From the NCBI RefSeq assembly GCF_000711825.1, contig NZ_KL543982.1:92426-156425 (forward strand): a DNA stretch of 64,000 bases, in the 5' to 3' direction. Source of the stretch: [Clostridium] aminophilum DSM 10710 (GTDB lineage Bacteria; Bacillota; Clostridia; Lachnospirales; Lachnospiraceae). This document shows, piece by piece, positions 39,622 to 48,050 of the stretch. Numbering within the stretch: the stretch's first letter is position 1; every line of letters begins with the position of its first letter. The notes under the pieces were generated by a model, which searched no databases, had not been told where the DNA came from, and saw only the letters and a list, made by a program, of their open reading frames with translations. A program made the translations under genes and the position numbers.

Positions 39622-40779
39622 TTACGCCAGTTCCTCGCGGCATTTCGCCAGCGCGGCCGCGATCACCGCGTCCATATCGTAATACTTGTACTCGCCGAGT
39701 CTTCCGCCGAAGATGATCTTCTTCTCATCCGACGCCATTTTCCGGTACTCCTCGTAGAGTGCGCCGTTTTTCGCGTCATTGACCGGATAATACGGCTCAT
39801 CTCCCGGTTTCCACTCCGAGCTGAACTCCCGGCTGATCACCGTCTTCGGGAGATCATTTCCCTGGCCGTCTTTTCCGAATTCAAACCACTTGTGCTCAAT
39901 GATGCGGGTCCACGGCGTCTCGCGGTCCGTATAATTGACAGCGGCATTGCCCTGGAAATTCGGGATGTCCAGAAGTTCCGTTTCAAAACGGACGGAGCGG
40001 TACTCCAGCGCGCCGAGAGCATAATCAAAATACGCGTCGATGGCGCCGGTGTACACCACGCGGTCTGCCATCGCGTCGAATTCCTCTTTGTTCTTCAGAT
40101 AATCCTCACCGAGGCGGACCTCCACACCCTCCAGCATGTTCGCCACCATTCTGGTGTATCCACCGACCGGAATTCCCTGATAGAGTGCGTTGAAATAATT
40201 GTTGTCAAACGTCAGGCGCACCGGAAGTCTCTTGATGATAAAGGCCGGAAGCTCCGTGCACGGACGCCCCCACTGCTTCTCGGTATATCCCTTGATCAGC
40301 TTCTCATAAATATCCGTTCCGATCAGAGAAATGGCCTGTTCCTCAAGGTTTTCCGGCACAAATTCGCTGTCCACGGAAAATCCCCGCTCGGTCTGCTTCT
40401 CCGCGATGTACTCGCGCTTCTGTTCCTCGATCTTCTCCCGTGCCTCTTCCGGCGTCACAACACCCCACATCTTATTGAAGGTATACATATTGAACGGAAG
40501 AGAATACAGCTCACCGCGGTAGTTGGCCACCGGCGAGTTGGTGAAACGGTTGAACTCCGCAAACTTCGTCACATAATCCCACACTTCACGGTTATTGGTA
40601 TGGAAAATGTGTGCGCCGTATTTGTGAACATGAATGCCCTCCACATCCTCCGTATATACATTTCCCGCGATGTTCGGGCGGCGGTCAATCACCAGCACCC
40701 GTTTTCCCGCCTTCTTTGCCTCCTGAGCAAAGACAGCACCGTAAAGCCCTGCGCCTACAATCAGATAATCGTATTTCAT
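39622..40779 (-). CDS. glf: UDP-galactopyranose mutase
   Basis: Interconverts UDP-galactopyranose and UDP-galactofuranose, an FAD enzyme. The 385-residue length is typical. The dinucleotide-binding segment LIVGAGLYGAVFAQEA and VLVIDRRPNIAGNVYTE are at the N-terminus, and HIFHTNNREVWDYV, YTEKQWGRPCTEL and PYYPVNDAKN are conserved active-site segments. AGAGGAG lies 8 nt before the ATG. It implies galactofuranose in the cell-surface polysaccharide and heads the minus-strand polysaccharide run. Confidence 0.96.
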   Translation of the reverse strand: MKYDYLIVGAGLYGAVFAQEAKKAGKRVLVIDRRPNIAGNVYTEDVEGIHVHKYGAHIFHTNNREVWDYVTKFAEFNRFTNSPVANYRGELYSLPFNMYTFNKMWGVVTPEEAREKIEEQKREYIAEKQTERGFSVDSEFVPENLEEQAISLIGTDIYEKLIKGYTEKQWGRPCTELPAFIIKRLPVRLTFDNNYFNALYQGIPVGGYTRMVANMLEGVEVRLGEDYLKNKEEFDAMADRVVYTGAIDAYFDYALGALEYRSVRFETELLDIPNFQGNAAVNYTDRETPWTRIIEHKWFEFGKDGQGNDLPKTVISREFSSEWKPGDEPYYPVNDAKNGALYEEYRKMASDEKKIIFGGRLGEYKYYDMDAVIAAALAKCREELA

Positions 40780-41423
40780 GGCTTTTCTCCTCTTTCTGTA
40801 ATTTATCTTTATTATCCTTTATTTATCTCTATTATCTTTAATTTGTGTTTATGATGCGTCCGGACCGGAATCCTTCTGTCTCCCCGGACTCCGCCCGGAG
40901 CTATCGTCGATCGGCCACGGTCAAAATCCGCTCCCGCAACATTCCACGGATGAAATTCCCATCACCGGATCAACAATCCGGATGAATTTTCCTATATGCT
41001 CCCGGCAGTCTATCTTAAAAAGTATACCACAGCGAAGGTTTTCTGTGTTCATCTTTCGAATTTTGCAAGATTTATCCCGGAATCCCATCTTTTCACGCGA
41101 AGGTCTCTCTTTTTGCCATGCGGAAAAAGAACACATTTTTTTCACATTTCGAACATAATTCGGAAACATTTTCGGGATAAGATTAGGCCATGATAACGAA
41201 CAGCCAATCGTTATCACACCACAATTTTTTTCATAACACGGTGGGCGCTTCACGGTGCCCACCCCTCCCCTGTTTTCATTACAAAATTCTGTCCGTTTTA
41301 CGGAAACTGTTTTATTCCTCCCGAAACTTTTTTATAATAGAGTGACACAAGGATAGAAGCCGTGCTTTCCGTCTGCCTTCCGCATCCGGGACCGGCCTGA
41401 AATCACACAGGGAGGAATTCGTT
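40780..41423. other. Divergent intergenic region, glf and wall-binding protein
   Basis: 644 bp with no supported gene. TGATAACG / CGTTATCA (41191-41198 and 41209-41216) is an inverted repeat that could be an operator or small hairpin. GGTGGGC / GCCCACC (41240-41246 and 41257-41263) is a second hairpin without a T-run. TATAAT at 41333-41338 is a likely -10 box for the wall-binding gene, with a poor -35. Next to glf is an AT-rich stretch repeating TTTATC and TTATTATC. Confidence 0.5.
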
Positions 41424-42533
41424 ATGACAATTCGCAGCATCCGCCTGACCGCGCTTCCGGTTCTGATCGCCGCCATGCTGTTTTCATCCGGCACATCGGC
41501 GTTCGCAGCATCCAAGGACGACAGAGAAGTGGTCAAGGTTGTTTCCGTAAGCCTTAATTTTTCCAATCCGGAGCCGGGCGATCCCGTCGATAAGGATATG
41601 GAAGACTCCGTCTCTGTCGATGACGGCACTTATGAGATCTCGGAAGCGGAGTACACCACCAAAAAAGAAGAGTGGGAATACAATGACAAGCCGGTTCTGA
41701 AGATCAAGGTCAAGATCCCGAAGGACGATCAGGATGACTATAAATTCAAGAGCAAAGCAAAGCTGAAGCTGGAAAAGGGCGATGTGAAGGTCGACCGGAG
41801 TGAGATTTCCAACAGTTCCACCTCCGCCACCGTTACAGTCTATCTGAGACCGGTCAGCGGAAAGGCCGAGGCAACTTCCGATCTCCGCTGGGATGAGCGT
41901 TACACCGCAAACTGGGAGAAGGTGGACAATGTGCAGTCCTACACGCTCCGCCTCTACCGCAATTCCACCCAGATCGCGGATATCGACACCACGGCAACGC
42001 ACCTGAATCTGGCTTCCTATATGACCACACCGGGCAAGTACAGCTTCCGCATCCGCTCCAACGCCGGCGGCACAGCCAAGGACAACAGCCGGTTCACCGA
42101 GAAGAGCGATTACAAGACGATCACACAGGAGAACATTCCGACGGAAGAAGACATCCGCCAGGGCGACATTTCCCTGCCGGTCTGGGTTCGTGACGGCGAC
42201 AGCTGGTACATCGACCAGGGCGGTCAGAAGCTCCACAATACCTGGTTCCAGGATACGGACGGCAACTGGTATTATCTCGGTGCCGACACCTACATGAAGA
42301 CCGGATTGTTTAAGGACAATGACGGCAATCAGTATTATCTGAACACGCAGGATCAGCCGGGCGATAACATTCCGCTCGGAGCGATGCGGACCGGCTGGCT
42401 GACCTACCACGACCGTACCTACTATCTGAATCCGAACGAGGGCGGACCGAAGGGGTCCATGCTCGTCAATACAACCGTCACCATCGACGGAAAAGAATGC
42501 ACTTTCAATGAGGATGGCGTTCTTCAGCAGTAA
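41424..42533 (+). CDS. Secreted wall-binding protein with WY repeats (paralogue 1)
   Basis: A 369-residue exported protein with a clear signal peptide ending near AFAASK (residues 1-30). Residues about 35-145 form a beta-rich domain with an acidic patch and a DYKFKSKAKLKL segment, and 150-235 a fibronectin-III-like domain (WEKVDNVQSYTLRLYRNSTQI). The C-terminal ~115 residues carry choline-binding-type repeats (WFQDTDGNWYYLG, NDGNQYYL, YLNPNEGGPKGSM) that usually attach proteins to the cell wall. GGGAGG lies upstream. It shares its domain order with the next gene. Confidence 0.82.
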   Translation: MTIRSIRLTALPVLIAAMLFSSGTSAFAASKDDREVVKVVSVSLNFSNPEPGDPVDKDMEDSVSVDDGTYEISEAEYTTKKEEWEYNDKPVLKIKVKIPKDDQDDYKFKSKAKLKLEKGDVKVDRSEISNSSTSATVTVYLRPVSGKAEATSDLRWDERYTANWEKVDNVQSYTLRLYRNSTQIADIDTTATHLNLASYMTTPGKYSFRIRSNAGGTAKDNSRFTEKSDYKTITQENIPTEEDIRQGDISLPVWVRDGDSWYIDQGGQKLHNTWFQDTDGNWYYLGADTYMKTGLFKDNDGNQYYLNTQDQPGDNIPLGAMRTGWLTYHDRTYYLNPNEGGPKGSMLVNTTVTIDGKECTFNEDGVLQQ

Positions 42534-42570
42534 CCCAACGATCCGACGCTGTTTCACAGACAGTCTTCTC

Positions 42571-42604
42571 CCCGCAGGTCCTCCCGGTCCTGTGGGGATT
42601 TTTA
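42571..42604 (+). terminator. Terminator after wall-binding paralogue 1
   Basis: CCCCGCAGG / CCTGTGGGG stem (one G-T pair) with a 9-nt loop, followed by ATTTTT, about 40 nt past the stop. Confidence 0.8.
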
Positions 42605-42812
42605 TGTCATCCAAACATCTTCCCGGCACCCTATGCCGTTAAAAACGCTCATTGCAGATGCGTTCATCGCAGGTGCTCCCATGGCGGTTCTCCTGTTTTT
42701 CACATTTTTTCCACACTTCACCCACGCTTCCTTCACATTTTTTCGATAGACTTCAGACATCTCATAAATCACACTCCTAAAACAAACTGTCGAAACAAAC
42801 AAGGAGGCCCCT

Positions 42813-43919
42813 ATGAAAATGAATAAATTCAAGGCAACCGCACTTACCCTGATGACTGCCGGAACCCTTGCCGTATCCGCATTTCCGTCACTCGCCTCAA
42901 CATCCGGCGAGAAGGTTTCCACCGTCAAAATCAACCTGAACCTCGAGAACATCCCTGCAATGGGCGATGAGGTCGATGACGATCTGGACGGCGAAGTTAC
43001 CTCAGCCGAAGATGCCTACAGCATTACCGATGTCGAGTATTACAACAGTGATGATGAATGGGAATACGGCGATAACCCGGTCATCAAGGCAGTTGTCGAA
43101 ATCAATGACGAGGATGACTACTATTTCCCGTCTGGCGTCAAAGTGAAAATCTCAAACAAGAACGTTTCCGTCAGCAGTGTTTCCATCAGCCGTTCCAGCT
43201 CCAGCAAGGCAAAGATCACCATCAAGCTGAAGCAGATTGACGGCGATCTGGATGCACCGGAAGAACCGGAATGGTCTAGTTCCGGCGTCGCGTCCTGGTC
43301 GGAGAGCGATTACGCATCCTCTTATTCCGTAAAACTCTACCGGGGAAGCAGCACTGTCACCACCATCTCCACCACATCGACCTACTATGATTTTTCCAGC
43401 TATATGACCACAGCCGGCTATTACACCTTCAAGGTCAAGGCCGTCGCCAGCGATACCAGCGACAACAGTAGCTGGAGTGACGAATCCGACGAGCTCTATG
43501 TCAGCAGCGATACCGCGTCTTATAACAAAACGCACGCCTCAACGACCCTTTCCACCGCCAGTCCCGCATCCACCTCTTCCGGCTGGCAGTCCGACTCAAA
43601 CGGCTGGTACTATGTCCAGAACGGAACGGCACTCCGCTCCACCTGGTTTCAGGATTCCGACGGAAGATGGTACTATCTGAACTCCAACGGCTATATGCAC
43701 ACCGGATGGTTCCAGGATTCTGACGGAAGATGGTACTACATGAACCCGAACGCAGGCGGCCCTCAGGGTTCCATGATGACCGGACTTGTGACCATCGGAA
43801 ACTATACCTACTATCTCAATCCGAATTCCGGCGGACCGAAGGGTTCCATGGTGACCGGCTATGTCACCATCGACGGAACACAGTATTACTTTGATCCGGT
43901 CAGCGGTGCCGCGCGATAA
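42813..43919 (+). CDS. Secreted wall-binding protein with WY repeats (paralogue 2)
   Basis: A 368-residue paralogue of the preceding protein with the same order: signal peptide (ending near LAS, residue 28), acidic beta-rich domain (KVKISNKNVSVSSVSISRSS), fibronectin-III-like domain (YASSYSVKLYRGSSTV) and a C-terminal set of four or five WY repeats (WFQDSDGRWYYLNSNGYMHTG; WFQDSDGRWYYMNPN). The repeats here are more regular than in paralogue 1. AGGAGG precedes the ATG, and each paralogue has its own terminator, so they are separate units from a tandem duplication. Confidence 0.82.
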   Translation: MKMNKFKATALTLMTAGTLAVSAFPSLASTSGEKVSTVKINLNLENIPAMGDEVDDDLDGEVTSAEDAYSITDVEYYNSDDEWEYGDNPVIKAVVEINDEDDYYFPSGVKVKISNKNVSVSSVSISRSSSSKAKITIKLKQIDGDLDAPEEPEWSSSGVASWSESDYASSYSVKLYRGSSTVTTISTTSTYYDFSSYMTTAGYYTFKVKAVASDTSDNSSWSDESDELYVSSDTASYNKTHASTTLSTASPASTSSGWQSDSNGWYYVQNGTALRSTWFQDSDGRWYYLNSNGYMHTGWFQDSDGRWYYMNPNAGGPQGSMMTGLVTIGNYTYYLNPNSGGPKGSMVTGYVTIDGTQYYFDPVSGAAR

Positions 43920-43931
43920 TACATACTCTCA

Positions 43932-43968
43932 TAAAAGCCCCCTGTCCTCTGCGGCGGGGGGCTTTCGG
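43932..43968 (+). terminator. Terminator after wall-binding paralogue 2
   Basis: AAAGCCCCCTG / CGGGGGGCTTT stem with a ~10-nt loop, followed by TTC. It lies 15 nt after the stop. Confidence 0.8.
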
Positions 43969-44038
43969 CATTGTCCAAACAGCGGAAAACGTAGTAAAAT
44001 ATCCTCATACTACTGAAATGACAAAAGAGGAAGATTCC

Positions 44039-45220
44039 ATGAACCCGATTTCATCATTTTTCCGCATTTTCTCTGTCTGTATTTCCGGCACATGCCTGAT
44101 TATTCTCTGTGTTCTGACTTCCTGCGCTTCTCCGGCAGATTCATCCTCGATGGCTGCCGGAAAGGATCATCTTCTCGTTGTGCATATGCCATTTCCGGAC
44201 CGGACCTACACGCCGATCATCCGCGAATTTGAACGTCGAACCGGCATCTGGGTCGAGACGGATACAGCGGAGCATGCCGATCTGATCCTCGGAGGTGACA
44301 GTTTTCTTCTTCGCTCCGAGCCGGGCCGCTATGAACGCATCATTCCATTTTCCGCATCTCCGATCGTCATCGTCTATAATCCCCGCCTGATCCGGATGGC
44401 ACCGCCCAACGGCTGGCTGAGCCTTTTTGACGCTATGTGGACAGGCCGGATCGCATACGAGGATCCTTCCGTCTCTGCGGTATCCATGGCTGCTCTGTGC
44501 GCCATGGCGCAGTCACTCTCCGCCGAGTCCGTCGAAGATCCGGATGCTTTGGCAGCCTACGGCATCGGTGCAAATCCGGCCGGAATCGCCTCGTCCTGGT
44601 TTCACCAGTTAGACCGGAAAACCGTTCCGGACGCGGATTCCGTCATCACCTCCGTCACAGACGGATCCTGCTATGCGGGGATCACCTCCGAAGCCCGAGC
44701 CCTGAACGCAAAATGGGCCGGTCTTGACATCACCATTGTCTATCCGGCCGAGGGCACGTCCGTCCACACCTCCTGCACGGCGATCGTCAAGGGATGTTCA
44801 CATCCGGAAAATGCTCGAAAATTCGAAGAATTTCTGCAGACCGACGATGTACAGCGCTATCTTCCGGACCGTATCGGAAGCCGGAGTCCGTACTCGGCGG
44901 CGGAATATCTTACTTCCGCCTATGATCAGTCCGACAATTCCATGCTTCTTCACCGAGAGACAGACGACACCTCTTCCCTCCGGATAGAACCGAAGCTCAG
45001 GCCTCTCTCCAAAATCCCGCTTCTCCGCGACCACGAAGAATGGTCGTCGGGACAATGGAAAACACTTCTAAGTGCCTGGCTTTCCGCCTCCGGCGATGAA
45101 AACATGAAACGGACCGGCCGCCCGGCCGTTCTTTCCGACCACCCGGGCGATTACGAAGGCGCAGCGGATCCGGCGTACATTTCGTCCGGACTTCTCTCCT
45201 CAAAAGGAGGTGTGCGATGA
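44039..45220 (+). CDS. Solute-binding lipoprotein beside a sensor kinase (HptA-like)
   Basis: A 393-residue extracellular binding protein anchored by a lipobox-like LTSCAS near residue 29. The fold resembles the iron(III)/sugar-phosphate binding family (SBP_bac_6-like): LLVVHMPFPDRTYTPIIREFERRTGI, ADLILGGD, then YPAEGTSVHTSCTAIVKG. Its stop codon overlaps the kinase start (ATGA), and no permease follows directly. This matches HptA of the Staphylococcus HptA-HptS-HptR system, which senses hexose phosphate outside the cell. Start set at the ATG at 44039 behind AGAGGAAG. The ligand is inferred, not shown. Confidence 0.8.
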   Translation: MNPISSFFRIFSVCISGTCLIILCVLTSCASPADSSSMAAGKDHLLVVHMPFPDRTYTPIIREFERRTGIWVETDTAEHADLILGGDSFLLRSEPGRYERIIPFSASPIVIVYNPRLIRMAPPNGWLSLFDAMWTGRIAYEDPSVSAVSMAALCAMAQSLSAESVEDPDALAAYGIGANPAGIASSWFHQLDRKTVPDADSVITSVTDGSCYAGITSEARALNAKWAGLDITIVYPAEGTSVHTSCTAIVKGCSHPENARKFEEFLQTDDVQRYLPDRIGSRSPYSAAEYLTSAYDQSDNSMLLHRETDDTSSLRIEPKLRPLSKIPLLRDHEEWSSGQWKTLLSAWLSASGDENMKRTGRPAVLSDHPGDYEGAADPAYISSGLLSSKGGVR

Positions 45221-47007
45221 ACCTGAACAACTGGATCCGAAGTTCCTTCCGCCACCGGCTTTTCGCCGCAACGATGCTCTCCGTCCTCCTTCCGGTCCTT
45301 CTCTGCAGTATCCTGGTATTCACCGTTTCGCTCCGTCAGAGCCGTCTTTTCCTTCGGGGACACGCGGAATCCGACCTTTCCGATGTATCCGCCGCGGTAA
45401 CCGGATTTTCCCGCGATCTTTCCGAAGCCGAGGACTTTCTGCAGAAAAGCACGCTCGTCCGGAGCACACTCCGATGCGAAACCTGGAATTCCGGCGCGCT
45501 CTACTCCGTGCTTCTGAAAAAGACACATTCCATCCGCAGGTATGCCGATTTTTCGATTCTTGACCGGAGCGGAACCGTGCGCTTTACGACCGCCTCCGCC
45601 TCGCCTGCCGTCTCGGAGTCTCTCCCTCTCGACTGGGGCATTCTCCGGCTCGCCCGGGAATACCATCGCAAAACAGGAGCAGAAACCATCGTCACCGGAG
45701 CCGGCGAAGACGGCGGTCTGGATCAGGCGGTTCTCCTGACCTCCTATGACGGTGAGGAACTCGGCTACATTTTGATCCACAGTTCGATCGATCAGATGGC
45801 ATCCCTTTTGACCGGCACCTACTCGGACGGCAATGATGTCTTTCTTCTGGATTCCTCCTGGCGGCTGATCTACAGTTCCCGTCGGCCGGCGGACGATAAT
45901 CTGATCAACCGGCTCCGGTCCGCATATCTCCGGAGCGGGGCAGACGGGAACCGCCCGTATGAGCTGGACCCGGCCGAGAGTTACAGTGGCTCCTATAATT
46001 ACACGTTCACGAACATTGACCCGACCGGAATCACGGCAGTCCTTCAGCAGCCGAAACTCTTCACCACCGCAGTCACACAGACGTTCATCTTTATCAGTGT
46101 TTCGATTGCACTCACCGGGCTTCTTCTCGGTCTGTTCACGACCTGGAAGCTCAGCCGGCTTATCTCGGAGCCGGTCCTCGATCTGGACCGTGCCATGAAA
46201 CAGGCGATGAACGGGGATTATTCGGTCCGGATCGACAGCAGCCGCACCGATGAGATGGGGCATCTTGCCCGCTCCTTCAACCATATGCTAAAGGAACACG
46301 CGCTCAACCTTGAGCGCTCCGTTCAGCGCCAGAAAGAGCTGAATGAGACACAGATCCGCATGCTTCAGGCACAGCTGAATCCGCATTTTCTGTACAACAC
46401 GCTGGATACGTTAAAATGGCTCGGCGTTTCTCACGGTGTTCCGGATATCGCGGCGTTGTCCACGTCCCTCGCGACTCTGCTCCGCGCCAGCATCTCGGAC
46501 TCGCGGCTGATCACCCTCGATGAAGAACTCGATCTCGTGGAACGCTATCTCGCCATCCAGTCCATCCGGTTCGAGGACCGTTTCACCTGTGAGATTGACG
46601 TGGACGAGCGGTTCCGCAGCTGTCTGATTCCCAAGCTCGTCCTTCAGCCCGTTGTGGAAAATGCGGTCGTTCACGGTGTCGCCGACATGGACGAAGGTTA
46701 CATCAAGATCACAGCGGAAGAGAAATTCGAGGACGCCAGCCGCCATGTACTCGTCCTCACGGTATCCGACAACGGAACCGGCATGCCGCCGGAAACCCTG
46801 AACATCATCAACAGCGGCGGTTCCCTGAAGCCGCGGGGACATCTCGGATGCTACAATGTCGGAAAAATCATCCGGCTCTACTACGGAGAAGCCTACGGGC
46901 TCTATGCCGCTTCGTCTTCCGGGCGCGGAACCGTGATCACCCTGCGGCTTCCGCTGGAGACACCAGATCCTGCGGGAGATCCTGCCGCTCATATCTATCC
47001 GCAATAA
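45217..47007 (+). CDS. Sensor histidine kinase (HptS/YesM-type)
   Basis: A 596-residue membrane kinase. TM1 is at about residues 15-38 and an extracytoplasmic sensor region at 39-283. TM2 is at about 288-310, followed by a HAMP linker (RLISEPVLDLDRAMKQAMNGDY). The His_kinase domain (PF06580) has its phosphorylated histidine at about 390 in AQLNPHFLYNTLDTLKW. HATPase motifs include VENAVVHGV and DNGTGMP. AAGGAGG is upstream. Co-translation with the binding protein suggests that protein presents ligand to the sensor domain. The partner regulator follows 64 nt later. Confidence 0.93.
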   Translation: MNLNNWIRSSFRHRLFAATMLSVLLPVLLCSILVFTVSLRQSRLFLRGHAESDLSDVSAAVTGFSRDLSEAEDFLQKSTLVRSTLRCETWNSGALYSVLLKKTHSIRRYADFSILDRSGTVRFTTASASPAVSESLPLDWGILRLAREYHRKTGAETIVTGAGEDGGLDQAVLLTSYDGEELGYILIHSSIDQMASLLTGTYSDGNDVFLLDSSWRLIYSSRRPADDNLINRLRSAYLRSGADGNRPYELDPAESYSGSYNYTFTNIDPTGITAVLQQPKLFTTAVTQTFIFISVSIALTGLLLGLFTTWKLSRLISEPVLDLDRAMKQAMNGDYSVRIDSSRTDEMGHLARSFNHMLKEHALNLERSVQRQKELNETQIRMLQAQLNPHFLYNTLDTLKWLGVSHGVPDIAALSTSLATLLRASISDSRLITLDEELDLVERYLAIQSIRFEDRFTCEIDVDERFRSCLIPKLVLQPVVENAVVHGVADMDEGYIKITAEEKFEDASRHVLVLTVSDNGTGMPPETLNIINSGGSLKPRGHLGCYNVGKIIRLYYGEAYGLYAASSSGRGTVITLRLPLETPDPAGDPAAHIYPQ

Positions 47008-47071
47008 TCTTCTGTAAGAAACGCAGCCAAACCCTGCGTCTGCAATCTGAATCGGAAACGGAGAAATCATC

Positions 47072-47836
47072 ATGCTGAAAATACTGATTGTGGACGACGA
47101 AGCCGTCGTCCGTCACGGAATCGCGCTCGGCATTGACTGGGCGCAGGAAGGCTGTGCCGTCGTAGCGGAAGCAGCCAACGGTACCGACGGAATTGAAGCC
47201 GTGCACCGGTATCATCCGAATCTCATCATCACGGACGTCCGTATGCCCCATATGGACGGGCTGGAGATGATGAAGCAGCTCCGGGCTGAGGGATGTGAGG
47301 CCCACGCCATCATCCTGACCGCCTACAGCGACTTCGAATACGCCCGCAGCGCCATCCAGTTCGGTGCGGTGGACTATCTTCTGAAGCCCTTCGAAAATGA
47401 AGACCTGATCGCTTCCGTCCGAAAAGTTCTCGAACTCGACCGGCGGCAGGCTTCCGTCGGCACCGATCCGCTGAAAGCTCTGCCGAAAGGCGACAAGAGC
47501 CGCATCGTCATGCAGGCCATGAGCTACATCGCGGAACATTATGCCGATCAGGGCATCAACATCAGCACCATCGCCGAGGCAGTCAGCGTCAGCGAAGGTC
47601 ATCTCAGCCACGCCTTCAAAAAGGAGACCAGCTACACCGTCAACAATTATCTGACCGGTTACCGCGTACATCAGGCCATCCGGCTTCTGAAAGATCCGAC
47701 CATCCGCGTCTACGAGGTGGCAGAACAGGTCGGTTACCGGGACGTTGCCTATTTCTGCAGTATTTTCAAGAAAAACACCGGTGTCTCTCCGTCGGAATAT
47801 CAGGATCACTGGCACGCACCGGTGGACGGATTCTGA
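47072..47836 (+). CDS. Response regulator with AraC-type DNA-binding domain (HptR-like)
   Basis: A 254-residue cytoplasmic regulator. The receiver domain has LIVDDEAVVRHG and the phospho-acceptor Asp55 in IITDVRMPHMDG, with Lys near 104 (YLLKPF). The C-terminal ~100 residues are two AraC helix-turn-helix motifs (INISTIAEAVSVSEGHLSHAFKKETSYTVNNYL; VAEQVGYRDVAYFCSIFKKNTGVSPSEY). A terminator follows at once, so regulator and target ABC genes are separate transcripts. Its likely binding site is the repeat group at 47923-47981. Confidence 0.94.
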   Translation: MLKILIVDDEAVVRHGIALGIDWAQEGCAVVAEAANGTDGIEAVHRYHPNLIITDVRMPHMDGLEMMKQLRAEGCEAHAIILTAYSDFEYARSAIQFGAVDYLLKPFENEDLIASVRKVLELDRRQASVGTDPLKALPKGDKSRIVMQAMSYIAEHYADQGINISTIAEAVSVSEGHLSHAFKKETSYTVNNYLTGYRVHQAIRLLKDPTIRVYEVAEQVGYRDVAYFCSIFKKNTGVSPSEYQDHWHAPVDGF

Positions 47837-47844
47837 TGGATCCT

Positions 47845-47870
47845 ACGGGGCCGTTTGGCTCCGTTTTTTT
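47845..47870 (+). terminator. Terminator of the sensing operon
   Basis: ACGGGGCC / GGCTCCGT stem with a GTTT loop and TTTTTT, 8 nt after the regulator stop. It separates the sensor operon from the ABC importer genes. Confidence 0.88.
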
Positions 47871-47922
47871 ATCTATTATTTCTATATTTTCTTTGTTATA
47901 TTTTTGCCCGTTGTGCATTTTG

Positions 47923-47996
47923 ATGGCAAAATCGCAGAATCCTTCTATAAATCGCAGTTTTCTCCCATTCAATTTTGCCATCCGTTTGGATAAAAT
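47923..47996 (+). promoter_or_regulatory. Probable response-regulator operator and promoter of the ABC importer
   Basis: Two direct AAATCGCAG repeats (47929-47937 and 47949-47957), 20 bp apart, are framed by a 10-bp inverted repeat ATGGCAAAAT / ATTTTGCCAT (47923-47932 and 47972-47981). TAAAAT at 47991-47996 is a good -10 box with a poor -35, as in activator-dependent promoters. The direct-repeat spacing of two helical turns fits AraC-type binding next to RNA polymerase. Confidence 0.65.
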
Positions 47997-48050
47997 GTGA
48001 TTATACGCGGGATCAATGGTGGTCCCCGAAAACAAAGGGAGGAAATGTAT

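Noticed and set aside
40921-41262. 113-codon minus-strand frame in the glf upstream gap
   Set aside because: No ribosome binding site, no recognisable family, and it spans inverted repeats and hairpins.
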